Source: CALOFP01 sp942492635
GTDB taxonomy: Bacteria; UBP6; UBA1177; CALOFP01
Length of the DNA stretch: 64,000 nt
Reading direction: 5' to 3'
Assembly: GCA_942492635.1 (NCBI GenBank)
Contig: CALOFP010000001.1
Span: 939,446-1,003,445, forward strand
Position 1 is the stretch's first letter. The number at the start of each line of letters is the position of its first letter. This document shows positions 33,731 through 41,851 of the stretch, piece after piece. A model generated the notes under the pieces. The model saw only the letters and a list, made by a program, of their open reading frames with translations. It had not been told where the DNA came from and ran no database searches. The position numbers and the translations under genes were made by a program.

Positions 33731-34375
33731 TCAACTGCTTTCGGGAATAAACAGCAGAAGCATTTTCAGAAGATAATCCTTTGTTGAAAAAAGTGTCAGA
33801 ATGGTCAGTCCGTAGAGAATCATTGTGGTGATTCTGGTTTCTGCGAACAGGGTGAATGTTCGGCCGCTTCTTTTATCGAAAAGTTCGTCGACAACGAGAT
33901 GGGAGATGTAACCGGCACACCATCCTCCGGAAATGAGAAATGTTGTTTCGACGGAGACGGAGGCCAGCATGAGAATCAACAGCACAAGTGAGGCTGAACA
34001 TAATGCGCCCGGTATAGAGTGGAATGCTCCGTGATGTTTTGTTACTGCGTGAAATAGAATTCGGAGGACGATGTTTACGGTAAAAAATGCAAGAACGCCT
34101 CCGATTGCGGCCGACTGCCAGCCCATGCCGAGATTTCCGTAGATGAATCCGGCTGTTCCACCGGATGTTACGCAGGCAAGAAGTGGAAAAATTATTCTGG
34201 AGGGAATTCCGTTTTCACTGTCGATATCCGGAATTGCGGATCCGGCGGCGGCAACGAAAACCGAAACCGGAAAAAGGTACCACTTTTCGAGAAGTGAGGG
34301 AGCCCAGAGGGCGGTTGAGCAGACTGCGGCACCGGACAGTGCCCCTGTTACTGTGTGAAGAAAAAATCCTGCCAT
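33731..34375 (-). CDS. YdjM-like membrane-bound metal-dependent hydrolase family protein
   Basis: A 214-residue membrane protein. It has the family's spaced polar motifs: GSAIPDIDS near 45-53, KHHGAFHS near 112-119 and GYISHLVVDEL near 154-164, which together form a probable metal site. In E. coli YdjM is SOS-regulated. Here it lies 12 bases after the DUF4178-like gene and is probably cotranscribed with the TelA group. The biochemical activity of the family is not well established. Confidence 0.85.
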   Translation of the reverse strand: MAGFFLHTVTGALSGAAVCSTALWAPSLLEKWYLFPVSVFVAAAGSAIPDIDSENGIPSRIIFPLLACVTSGGTAGFIYGNLGMGWQSAAIGGVLAFFTVNIVLRILFHAVTKHHGAFHSIPGALCSASLVLLILMLASVSVETTFLISGGWCAGYISHLVVDELFDKRSGRTFTLFAETRITTMILYGLTILTLFSTKDYLLKMLLLFIPESS

Positions 34376-34387
34376 ATGTTTTAGAGA

Positions 34388-34960
34388 TTAACTGTTTGAT
34401 CGTTTTGAGAGAATTTCCACTTCGGTCTCTTCAACCTCGTGGCCTATGCTGACTTCGTACTCGTCATCCCACTTTTCGACGGAAAGAAAAACTTCGCCCT
34501 CTTCATCCTCGAATTCCCAATAGTAGAAGGATTCACCCTTTGGATCTTCATCGGAAAAACGGAGTGCCTTGTCACTCTCTTCATAGAAAAAAGTTTTCCC
34601 TTCGAACTGAAAGGAGCCCTCCTCTTCGTCATCGAAGTACTCAAGATCACGTCCGTCGATATTGAGATCCTTGAATCGTGGAGACCTATCGTAGAGTGTT
34701 ATTTCAAGCTCGTCATCTTCCTCATATTCAAGAAAAAGGGTTCGACCGTCCTTGAGGGAAAAGAGTTTGAGCTCGAACCATACCCAGCGTCCTTCTTTGA
34801 ACTTGAACTTCTCAACAACGGAAAATGTCTCACTACCGATCCGGAGAAATGCAGCTTTTGAGAGACTTTCCTTTGTAATCACGTGTCTTTTCTTGTTGGG
34901 AAGAACGTTCTCTATTGTTCGAACCTCCCGGAGAACCTTTCCCAGAAGGCGCTTATTCAT
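34388..34960 (-). CDS. DUF4178-like protein linked to telA
   Basis: A 190-residue soluble acidic protein. The segment ETFSVVEKFKFKEGRWVWFE and LKLFSLKDGRTLFLEYEEDD matches the pattern of DUF4178 domains (a strand-rich domain with W-x-E and an acidic hairpin). GGAGG lies inside the end of telA, and the two genes overlap by 8 bp (34953-34960). DUF4178 proteins are often encoded with DUF350, membrane SpeE-like and PspA-like proteins. The family call is by eye and needs a profile check. Confidence 0.6.
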   Translation of the reverse strand: MNKRLLGKVLREVRTIENVLPNKKRHVITKESLSKAAFLRIGSETFSVVEKFKFKEGRWVWFELKLFSLKDGRTLFLEYEEDDELEITLYDRSPRFKDLNIDGRDLEYFDDEEEGSFQFEGKTFFYEESDKALRFSDEDPKGESFYYWEFEDEEGEVFLSVEKWDDEYEVSIGHEVEETEVEILSKRSNS

Positions 34961-36107
34961 CTTTTCCTCCTTCAGGAAGAGTATTTGTCGGAGATCCCTC
35001 TATGCTCTTTCTTGTCTCTTCCAGGCTCTTCACCTTGGGTGCGAGTTTGGCAGAAAGCTGATTGAGTTCGTTGATTCCCTCTTTTGCGCTGGCAACACCT
35101 TCCCTCTTTACTCTGTCGAGCTCATCCATGCTTGTCATGAGGTCGTCGAAAGCCTGTTTAACCTTGTCGAGGGCGATCACCGGATCCTTGTACATGTTTC
35201 CGATTGTCTTTGTGTGCTGCTTTATGCTTGCGGCGTTGGCTGTGAGAATATCGGCGGCGTACTCCTGGGTCGCCTTGGTTGCTTCCATCACCTTCTTCTG
35301 CTTCACTAGAGCTGCCTGAATGCTGAGTCCGACGGTGATAAGGTTGGTTGTCACTGTCAGCGTCCTTCTTATGGAGTGACTGAGCATCTTGTTGTTGGCG
35401 ATCGTCATGTCGATGCTTACGAAAAACTGCTGGTTGACCTGCTCCATTGTCCGAAGATCCTGGGTCCGGATAGCAACGGCGTTGAGGGCGGCCTCGACTC
35501 TCTGACGTTTGGCCGGATCTTCCGTAGCCGAGAGAAGCTCCTCGAGCTTTTTCATCAGCATTTCACCGACATATGCGTTTTTCTGGATAATGTGCTGCTG
35601 TTCCTTGATACGATCGTAGAGTTCGTCGAGCTCGCTGTTGTCACGAAGAAGCTGATCTTCGCCTTCACGAAGACTGTTCACTATGACGTCGATCTGGGTG
35701 TTCACCTCCTCATAACGGACGGCAATCTTCTTCAGGGCCTTTCCTATTGCGGGGGTTTTTCCGATGAGCCTTCCGAACCAGCCGGGAGCTGAAAGTTTAT
35801 GGGGATTTATCTCATCAAGACGGGTTCTGAGCTCGACAAGTCCGCTTGGAATCGGAGATCCTTCACCGTCGACATCCTTGAGAAGATCGCCTACCCTGCC
35901 TTTGAGAAGTTCCATTCTCCTGGCACTTTCGATCTGCGCCTCGAGACCGATTTTTTCCATTTCAGATACGACGACACGCTCTTCACTGTTTTCATCGACG
36001 CTTTTTACAAGCGATGAGACCTGTCCTTCTACTTCGGCTTTATCCTCGGGAGTTAGTCCGCTGGGTTCCACCGGGAGAGTTGTTTCAATATTATCCCTAT
36101 TTTCCAT
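34953..36107 (-). CDS. telA: TelA-family toxic-anion resistance protein
   Basis: A 384-residue helical protein, mostly coiled coil, without signal peptide or membrane helix. It matches TelA/KlaA/YaaN in length and in the conserved central region LDEINPHKLSAPGWFGRLIGKT, the long helices around IIQKNAYVGEMLMKKLEELL, and the segment NNKMLSHSIRRTLTVTTNLITVGLSIQAAL. Members confer tellurite or antimicrobial-stress tolerance by an unknown mechanism. GGGGGAA precedes the ATG. It lies nine bases after the XpaC-like gene, an arrangement also seen in Bacillus (xpaC-yaaN). Confidence 0.92.
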   Translation of the reverse strand: MENRDNIETTLPVEPSGLTPEDKAEVEGQVSSLVKSVDENSEERVVVSEMEKIGLEAQIESARRMELLKGRVGDLLKDVDGEGSPIPSGLVELRTRLDEINPHKLSAPGWFGRLIGKTPAIGKALKKIAVRYEEVNTQIDVIVNSLREGEDQLLRDNSELDELYDRIKEQQHIIQKNAYVGEMLMKKLEELLSATEDPAKRQRVEAALNAVAIRTQDLRTMEQVNQQFFVSIDMTIANNKMLSHSIRRTLTVTTNLITVGLSIQAALVKQKKVMEATKATQEYAADILTANAASIKQHTKTIGNMYKDPVIALDKVKQAFDDLMTSMDELDRVKREGVASAKEGINELNQLSAKLAPKVKSLEETRKSIEGSPTNTLPEGGKDE

Positions 36108-36116
36108 TAGTTCCCC

Positions 36117-36626
36117 CTACTTATTCTCTTTAAAAAAACGATCTTTCAGATATCTGGACTGGCTCTTGAAACGGGTCATATCCTGCTCCTCGACAACAGC
36201 TTCAACTCCTTCGAGCTCCTTCTGCAGCGCCCTTATGGCTTCAAGAGTCTCCTCTTTCGCGTTCGCCCTGTTTTCGGGATTGAGGGAAAGGTAACGTTCT
36301 ATGAGATCCGGAAGATAATCTTTGGCCATTTTGTTGACAACCCAGGTTAGCTCGGCTCCCGGATGCTGCGAATTGATCTGGGGAATCAACATCCAGAGTG
36401 TATCGATGGTCTTTTCGACCGAGGCCAGAATTTCAGGATCGAAATCGTGCTCGGTTCTCAATATGAGATTTAGATCCTTGAGTCCTTCAAGTTTGATGAG
36501 CGTAGGATCCTTCACCTCCTGTTTTGCCTTCTTTTCAACGGTTTTCCGGACGATTTTCTTTTTTCGTCTCATTCCTATAAAAAATATGAGCAACGCTAAA
36601 ATCAGTACCAGAATAATTTTAAACAA
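36117..36626 (-). CDS. XpaC-like membrane-anchored partner of TelA
   Basis: A 169-residue protein starting with TTG, supported by GGAGGGAG six bases upstream. One N-terminal membrane helix (about 3-19) is followed by a basic stretch (RRKKKIVRKTVEKK) and a helical domain. The C-terminal part (YLPDLIERYLSLNPENR then I.ALQKELEGVEAVVEE) resembles the XpaC family in layout, and the genomic link to telA supports this. Sequence similarity is weak by eye. Confidence 0.6.
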   Translation of the reverse strand: MFKIILVLILALLIFFIGMRRKKKIVRKTVEKKAKQEVKDPTLIKLEGLKDLNLILRTEHDFDPEILASVEKTIDTLWMLIPQINSQHPGAELTWVVNKMAKDYLPDLIERYLSLNPENRANAKEETLEAIRALQKELEGVEAVVEEQDMTRFKSQSRYLKDRFFKENK

Positions 36627-36661
36627 TGCTTTCTCCCTCCATTAGGTATTAATCACCGAAA

Positions 36662-36689
36662 ATTATACCTTCGGCGAACAGGAACTCAA
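36662..36689 (-). promoter_or_regulatory. Promoter of the XpaC-like/telA/DUF4178/ydjM operon
   Basis: Minus-strand TTGAGT (36684-36689) and a perfect TATAAT (36662-36667) with a 16-bp spacer, 36 bases before the TTG start. Confidence 0.7.
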
Positions 36690-36716
36690 GAAATTAAACT
36701 TAGCACAAATCAATAT

Positions 36717-36745
36717 TTGACAAAGCTTCAAAGGCTTCATATCAT
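36717..36745 (+). promoter_or_regulatory. Promoter of the rhomboid gene, giving a leaderless message
   Basis: TTGACA at 36717-36722 and TATCAT at 36740-36745 are 17 bp apart. The start codon ATG at 36752 begins seven bases after the -10 element, which is where transcription would start. Confidence 0.7.
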
Positions 36746-36751
36746 GCTTCC

Positions 36752-37303
36752 ATGAAGGTAAAGTACAACGCACCCGTAACTCTCACATTTTCAATTGTTT
36801 CAATTATCACACTTTTCATCAACGGTCTCGGTCTTCCTCTCAACACCATTCTGGCACTTCCTCCGGATCCTTCACTTTACAATCCGTTCAGCTATCTCCG
36901 ATTGATTTCATACACTTTAGCGCACGCAAATTCGGTCCATCTCTTTTCCAACATCTCACTTATTCTTCTTCTGGGACCGATGGTTGAGGAGAAGTACGGG
37001 ATGAAGAGAGTGATCTTTATGATGTTCGTGACGGCCATTTCTACGGGAATTCTCAATTCCATCTTCTTTTCAACCGGAATAATCGGTGCAAGCGGCATCT
37101 GTTTTCTTTTTATCGTTCTTTCATCCTTCACCAACTTTCGTTCAAGGGAGATTCCCCTCACATTCATTCTCGTGATGTTTCTTTTTCTCGGCCGCGAGGT
37201 GATGATGTCGTTGAAACCTGATAACGTAAGTCAATTCGCGCACATTATCGGCGGAATATTCGGTGCCGTTTTCGGGGTAAAGTACGGAAAAAGAGGGAAA
37301 TAA
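36752..37303 (+). CDS. Rhomboid-family intramembrane serine protease
   Basis: A 183-residue protein with six membrane helices. The catalytic dyad is Ser114 in GASGICF and His164 in FAHIIGGIFGAVFG. The upstream HANSVHLFSNISLILLLG contributes the oxyanion-site His and Asn (HxxxN). Rhomboids cleave membrane proteins within the bilayer. No Shine-Dalgarno sequence precedes the ATG, and the promoter position suggests a leaderless transcript. The protein is short but complete for a six-helix bacterial rhomboid. Confidence 0.92.
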   Translation: MKVKYNAPVTLTFSIVSIITLFINGLGLPLNTILALPPDPSLYNPFSYLRLISYTLAHANSVHLFSNISLILLLGPMVEEKYGMKRVIFMMFVTAISTGILNSIFFSTGIIGASGICFLFIVLSSFTNFRSREIPLTFILVMFLFLGREVMMSLKPDNVSQFAHIIGGIFGAVFGVKYGKRGK

Positions 37304-37346
37304 CTTCTTCATCATCTCAGATCTTCAGATTTCTTGTACATTCCCT

Positions 37347-37829
37347 CTATTCACAAGTCACAAGATCTACACAGGCCCAGCATCCGTTCCTGACGACGGA
37401 AACGTAACCCTTTGGACATCTGAGCCGGGGATCGGGACAGGTGACAGTCTCTTCGGAATCACATCCGTGTCCGGTGCAGGCGGCAATGCAGTCGTCGCAA
37501 TCGGGACAACTGGAGGTTCCGCAGGGATCACACCACATTAAAGACGGACATTCGGAATCGTCCTGACATCCGGAAGTTCCCCAGGGCCCACATGTTGTCG
37601 GATTCACACATTCCCAGCATTCATTTCTTACGGAAAGCAGTTCGAATTCAGTGCATTGGGGCGGCGGTTTTTCGCATCGTAGATCGGTTCCGTCGTCGCA
37701 CAGCCTTATCCTGCCTGCAGTTTTGAATCCAGGTTGATATGAGAACCTGTTTTCCTCCTCTGTCTGGACGGGAAGAAAATCGCCGCAGGATATAAAAAGG
37801 ATTGATATCACTATAAAAAGATATTTCAT
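37347..37829 (-). CDS. Cys-rich lipoprotein with two related repeats
   Basis: A 160-residue predicted lipoprotein. The start MKYLF follows GGAGG; the upstream Met does not. The lipobox is FISC (Cys15). The mature part has about 25 Cys. Two copies of a repeat are seen, with C-P-x-x-C or CEKPPPQC, then a VRN-(E/G)-CW-(E/A)-CV-x-x-x-TC core, at about 60-90 and 130-160. A denser Cys cluster (WCDPCGTSSCPDCDDC) lies between them. The function is unknown. The style resembles the Cys-rich surface lipoprotein at 16.8-19.1 kb. Confidence 0.75.
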   Translation of the reverse strand: MKYLFIVISILFISCGDFLPVQTEEENRFSYQPGFKTAGRIRLCDDGTDLRCEKPPPQCTEFELLSVRNECWECVNPTTCGPWGTSGCQDDSECPSLMWCDPCGTSSCPDCDDCIAACTGHGCDSEETVTCPDPRLRCPKGYVSVVRNGCWACVDLVTCE

Positions 37830-37964
37830 TTGAGCATCCTCCATGATCCGGATAGAAACGTACGGATCGAAGAGATTTCCTGTCAGGTTGAAGAAGATAT
37901 CTTCAAACTCATCTTTTTATATTATAAATCTTTGAATTTTCTGATTCAATCTGGAAGAAGCGGG

Positions 37965-39065
37965 TTACTCCCAATCTTTCCAGACGGGATCGAATCCTTT
38001 TTTTGAGAGAATGTGGGAAATCTCGTCGGGAGTTCTTTCGTCGGAAACCTGGAACTGCTCAAGATCTTCGTCTTTTTTCACAGAATAACCTCCCGGAGCA
38101 GTTGAACTTCCGGCGCTGAGACTTGTAAATCCGAGCGGAAGTATCTTGTCCCTGAAAGAGGGCATTTCACGAGTCGAGAGTGACATTGCAATTTCCGGGA
38201 AGAGAAGCCTGAGGGCGCATACGAGATTGATGAAATCCTTGTCGCCTACTATGTCGTAATCGAGCTGAACTCCTTCGGCATTTCGAATACGGGGAAAGCT
38301 GATGGAGTATTCGGACTGCCAATGATGCTTCTGCAGGTAGAGAATGTGCTGAGCAAGAGCGAGTGCGTCCTCTCTCCAATCGTGAAGTCCAAGGAGAAAA
38401 CCGAGTCCGATTTTTGAAACTCCTGCCATTGCACCCCTCTCGGGTGTGTGGAGTCTGTAGTCGAAATCAGCCTTCTTTCCGAAAGGATGAAGAGTCTTGT
38501 AGAGCTCTCGGTTGTAGGTTTCCTGATAAACGTAGAGTCCGTCGAGGTGTCCTTCCTTCACAAGCGTTGCGTAATACTCTGTGTCCAGGGGCGCAATCTC
38601 TATGCTCACGCAGGAAAATCCCTCTTCGTGAAGATCTTTCATTATGGGCGCAAGGTATTCGGGATCGGAGCTTTCCGGATGTTCTCCGGCCACAAGAAGA
38701 ATATTCTTAAACTTTTCATCCCTGAGAACCGATGCTTCCTTTCTAATCTCTTCCGGAGTGAGTTTCACCCTTTTGCACTTGTTTTTGGCATTGAATCCAC
38801 AGTAGACACATCCGTTTGTGCATCTGTTATCATAGTAGAGCGGCGCATAGAGGCTCAGGGCGAATCCGAATCTTTTTCTTGTAAGCTCATAACTTCTGTT
38901 TGCAAGTCTCTTGAGCTGATCGGAAGAGATGTTGGGTGATAGCAGAAGAGCGAAATCCTCCAGGGATGTTCTTTTTCCAGAGATAGCGGCATCAATTTCA
39001 TAACTTTCCGCATTTTTCGATCTTTCAAGCAGTTCCCTGCTTAGTTCAGTATCCGGTGTAAACAT
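37965..39065 (-). CDS. thiH: 2-iminoacetate synthase ThiH
   Basis: A 366-residue radical SAM enzyme that cleaves tyrosine to dehydroglycine (2-iminoacetate) for the thiazole of thiamine. The [4Fe-4S] cluster motif is Cys82-x3-Cys86-x2-Cys89 (CTNGCVYC). The C-terminal segments LSLSTREMPSFRDKILPLG and SAGSSTAPGGY are typical of ThiH. It is separated from thiG by a single base and follows it on the same strand. This is the tyrosine-using, oxygen-sensitive route rather than ThiO glycine oxidase. Confidence 0.95.
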   Translation of the reverse strand: MFTPDTELSRELLERSKNAESYEIDAAISGKRTSLEDFALLLSPNISSDQLKRLANRSYELTRKRFGFALSLYAPLYYDNRCTNGCVYCGFNAKNKCKRVKLTPEEIRKEASVLRDEKFKNILLVAGEHPESSDPEYLAPIMKDLHEEGFSCVSIEIAPLDTEYYATLVKEGHLDGLYVYQETYNRELYKTLHPFGKKADFDYRLHTPERGAMAGVSKIGLGFLLGLHDWREDALALAQHILYLQKHHWQSEYSISFPRIRNAEGVQLDYDIVGDKDFINLVCALRLLFPEIAMSLSTREMPSFRDKILPLGFTSLSAGSSTAPGGYSVKKDEDLEQFQVSDERTPDEISHILSKKGFDPVWKDWE

Positions 39066-39066
39066 G

Positions 39067-39849
39067 TCAGTCGAGCTCCCCTATGAAGTCAAGATCTGGA
39101 GAACTTGCGTTTGCGGCAAAGCTTTTTCCGGGAATTCCGGCGAAGTATGCCATTTCGGCAGCTTCAACCGCCATCTTGAAAGCCCTTCCCATCTCGTCAG
39201 GTTTTACCGCTGTTGCTATCGCTGTGTTCACAAGTACCGCGTCTGCGCCCATTTCCATGGCCTGTGCGGCATCCGAAGGTGCTCCGAGGCCTGCATCAAC
39301 AACAACCGGTACCCTGGACTGCTCGATGATTATCTCAATCATCTCTTTTGTCCTGATTCCCATGTTGGTTCCGATGGGGGATGCGAGAGGCATCACGGTT
39401 GCGGCCCCTGCATCCTGAAGCCTGAGTGCAAGCATAGGGTCGGCATTGATGTATGGCAAAACGTCGAATCCTTTTTTTGCAAGTATTTCGGTTGCTTTCA
39501 ATGTCTCTATCGGATCGGGAAGAAGGTAGCGAGGTTCGGGTGTCAGCTCAAGCTTGACCCACTTTGGAAGTCCCGCCTCATATGCCATTTCGGCGTAGAA
39601 AACAGCCTCCTCGGCATTTCTCGCACCCGCGGTATTGGGAAGGATAATGATATCCTTGCAGTCGAGAAGTGGTTTGAGAAGCGACTCTCCACTGCTGTCT
39701 AGATCCATCCTTCTGAGTGATGCGGTTACGACCTGGGTTCCGCTCGCCTTTACCGCAGCCATCATATCGCTGTTTGAACGGTACTTTCCTGTTCCAAGAA
39801 AGAGTCGTGAATTAAATGTGTTGTTTCCGATTTTAAGTATTTTTTTCAT
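39067..39849 (-). CDS. thiG: Thiazole synthase ThiG
   Basis: A 260-residue TIM-barrel enzyme that joins deoxyxylulose phosphate, dehydroglycine and ThiS thiocarboxylate into thiazole phosphate. The Schiff-base Lys is Lys99 in WVKLELTPEPR. The phosphate-binding segments MPLASPIGTNMGI and VVVDAGLGAPSDAAQAMEMGADAVLVNTAIA are conserved. The neighbour is thiH. No thiS gene is present next to it, so the sulfur carrier must be encoded elsewhere. Promoter at 39893-39920; no TPP riboswitch is seen in the short leader. Confidence 0.96.
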   Translation of the reverse strand: MKKILKIGNNTFNSRLFLGTGKYRSNSDMMAAVKASGTQVVTASLRRMDLDSSGESLLKPLLDCKDIIILPNTAGARNAEEAVFYAEMAYEAGLPKWVKLELTPEPRYLLPDPIETLKATEILAKKGFDVLPYINADPMLALRLQDAGAATVMPLASPIGTNMGIRTKEMIEIIIEQSRVPVVVDAGLGAPSDAAQAMEMGADAVLVNTAIATAVKPDEMGRAFKMAVEAAEMAYFAGIPGKSFAANASSPDLDFIGELD

Positions 39850-39892
39850 GTGAATGACCCTTTTTTAACGGACTATAAATCCATACCCGAAC

Positions 39893-39920
39893 ATCATATG
39901 ACACAGAGGATTCAAGTCAA
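39893..39920 (-). promoter_or_regulatory. Promoter of thiG-thiH
   Basis: Minus-strand TTGACT (39915-39920) and TATGAT (39893-39898), 16-bp spacer, 43 bases upstream of the thiG start. Confidence 0.65.
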
Positions 39921-39958
39921 TTAATTATTCCGATGTTTCGAAATTGAATTCGTGTGAT

Positions 39959-40873
39959 TTACTTGCTCAGCTCCAGCATCCTGGTAAGAGATTTGCCCGC
40001 TCCCTCAATAATGGATTCGGAAACTTTCACCTCGTACTTTTCACTCTCAAGTGCATCTGCAATTGATTGAAGCGTGATTTTCTTCATGTCGACACAGCTC
40101 AGCACGGGTGCAGTCATCTCTACATACTCTGCCGAAGGATCGGCCTTCATCAGAGCATGATGAATCCCCCTTTCCGTTACAACGATGTAACGGCTGTACT
40201 TTTTCTCCTTTACGAGATCGATCATCTGACCTGTAGAGAGAACAAAGTCGGCTTCCTCTCTCGTTTCTGCAGGTGTCTCAGGATGCATCATGACACAGGC
40301 ATCGGGGTGCTTGTCCTTTACGGCACGGACATCTTCAGGCTTCACGGCGGCGTGTACCGGACAGTGACCCTTCCAGAGTACGAACTCCTTTTCGGGAAGC
40401 TGCTCGGCGACAAACGATCCGAGATGCTGATCAGGCACGAAGAGAATGGTTTTCTCCTCCAGCTGACTCACAATCTTGAGAGCATTTGATGATGTGACAC
40501 AAACGTCGCTGAGAGCCTTTGTCTCAACTGTCGAATTGACATAACAGACAACAGCCGAACCCGGATGCTCATCCTTGAATTTCTTCAACTGCTCCGGTCC
40601 GATCATGTCGGCCATCGGGCAACCCGCATCCTCAACCGGAAGAAGAACCTTCTTTGAAGGCGCAAGTATCTTCGCCGTTTCACCCATGAACCGGACTCCG
40701 GCGAATAGGATTATCTCCGCCTCTTTTATTTCGGCAGCTCTTTTCGAGAGCCCGTAACTGTCGCCCACGAAATCCGCAACTTCCTGAATCGCACCGTCGG
40801 TGTAGGTGTGAGCAAGAATTACAGCGTTCTTTTCCCTCTTGAGCTCTTCAATCCTCTTTATGATATTAGACAT
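39959..40873 (-). CDS. nadA: Quinolinate synthase NadA
   Basis: A 304-residue [4Fe-4S] enzyme that condenses iminoaspartate with dihydroxyacetone phosphate to quinolinate in NAD synthesis. The three cluster Cys are Cys85 (AGCPMAD), Cys171 (GHCPVH) and Cys260 (VLSCVDM). Other family segments are AHTYTDGAIQEVADFVGDS, FAGVRFMGETAKIL and MHPETP. The length is that of the short (Thermotoga-like) form. It lies eight bases after the Nfu-type scaffold gene. No nadB or nadC is adjacent. Confidence 0.96.
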   Translation of the reverse strand: MSNIIKRIEELKREKNAVILAHTYTDGAIQEVADFVGDSYGLSKRAAEIKEAEIILFAGVRFMGETAKILAPSKKVLLPVEDAGCPMADMIGPEQLKKFKDEHPGSAVVCYVNSTVETKALSDVCVTSSNALKIVSQLEEKTILFVPDQHLGSFVAEQLPEKEFVLWKGHCPVHAAVKPEDVRAVKDKHPDACVMMHPETPAETREEADFVLSTGQMIDLVKEKKYSRYIVVTERGIHHALMKADPSAEYVEMTAPVLSCVDMKKITLQSIADALESEKYEVKVSESIIEGAGKSLTRMLELSK

Positions 40874-40881
40874 TGAAATAC

Positions 40882-41118
40882 CTATATGTTGACAACTTCC
40901 TTGACTTCCGGGATGTTCTTCTTGAGATGTGCCTCAATTCCCATTTTGAGTGTAAGCTGGGACATCGGACATCCTGCGCATGCTCCCTGAAGTCTCACCT
41001 TAACTATTCCGTCAGCTGTTACATCGAGAAGCTCAACATCTCCTCCGTCACGCTGAAGTGCCGGGCGCACCTCTGCAAGAACTTCCTCAACCCTTTCCAT
41101 AAGACTTTTTTCACTCAT
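40882..41118 (-). CDS. NifU C-terminal-domain (Nfu) iron-sulfur scaffold protein
   Basis: A 78-residue protein consisting of just the Nfu domain. Cys47-x2-Cys50 in QGACAGCPMSQLTLKMGIE binds a transient [4Fe-4S] cluster. The N-terminal segment EEVLAEVRPALQRDGGDVELLDV is typical. The start is set by GGAG upstream; an alternative Met nine codons earlier lacks a site. Its operon partner nadA is a [4Fe-4S] enzyme, so delivery of a cluster to NadA is likely. Confidence 0.93.
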   Translation of the reverse strand: MSEKSLMERVEEVLAEVRPALQRDGGDVELLDVTADGIVKVRLQGACAGCPMSQLTLKMGIEAHLKKNIPEVKEVVNI

Positions 41119-41154
41119 CGTTCTTCTCCTGCGAACGGTTAACAAACTGTTCCT

Positions 41155-41183
41155 AGAGTATTTATGGGTGCTGTAAATGTCAA
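41155..41183 (-). promoter_or_regulatory. Promoter of nfu-nadA
   Basis: Minus-strand perfect TTGACA (41178-41183) and TACTCT (41155-41160) with a 17-bp spacer, 37 bases before the start. Confidence 0.55.
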
Positions 41184-41213
41184 GGATTATAAGGGAGTGT
41201 TTGAAGATCTTTC

Positions 41214-41837
41214 TTAGAACGTATACTTAATAAAAGGAGTGGCTGTGACGCTCATTCCGTCGAAATCGATGAAGTAGTTGAAATCTGCTGTCAAACCGAA
41301 TGAGAAGTGCCTTGCATAGGAGAAGTACTCCATAATCAATCCACCGCCGATTCCCATGAGGCTGCTGTTTGTATCGTCTTCGGTTTTTGCGTCCTTTTTC
41401 ATCACATCTGCGCCGAGATAGTAGTCGAAACCTACGTTTGCTCCGATCTGGAAACGTTCGGTTACCAAATAGGTAAAATCGACATCAAGTCCAACTATGA
41501 GCGGAGCAAAATCGTCTTTCCACGGTGAATCCTGATTTGTCTTGCTCCACTCATCGGTATCGATAAGAAGTGTACCGAATGAAGCTCCGAAACCAAGGTC
41601 CATTGTATCGGTTATCATTAAATCGTAACCTGCTGTTAGACCGAAAGTCGGCCCGACGGCACTTGCATTATCGCCTGCCTTTCCGATGTAGCTGGCGGTT
41701 CCTGCCCAGATCTTTGTATAAACTCCTCTGAGGATCGGATTGAGATCGTTTCCGGATGCATCTTGCGGAGCTTTATTTTCGGCCGATAGAGACCCGAAAA
41801 TCGAAATCATCAACAAGAGAACAAATATTTTTCTCAT
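41214..41837 (-). CDS. Outer-membrane beta-barrel protein closing the Glt-like cluster
   Basis: A 207-residue protein. A signal peptide (MRKIFVLLLMISIFGSLSAE) is followed by alternating strands (FGLTAGYDLMITDTMDLGFGASFGTLLID, VDFTYLVTERFQIGANVGFDYYLG) and a terminal Phe (TPFIKYTF), as in eight-stranded OMP barrels. It is the last gene of a seven-gene minus-strand cluster, 14 bases after the AgmX/PglI-like gene. Its role in the complex is unknown. Confidence 0.75.
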   Translation of the reverse strand: MRKIFVLLLMISIFGSLSAENKAPQDASGNDLNPILRGVYTKIWAGTASYIGKAGDNASAVGPTFGLTAGYDLMITDTMDLGFGASFGTLLIDTDEWSKTNQDSPWKDDFAPLIVGLDVDFTYLVTERFQIGANVGFDYYLGADVMKKDAKTEDDTNSSLMGIGGGLIMEYFSYARHFSFGLTADFNYFIDFDGMSVTATPFIKYTF

Positions 41838-41851
41838 ACCAACACTCCTTA

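Noticed and set aside
39850..39958. TPP riboswitch ahead of thiG
   Set aside because: The leader is under 45 bases from the inferred start of transcription and lacks the conserved CTGAGA-type core.
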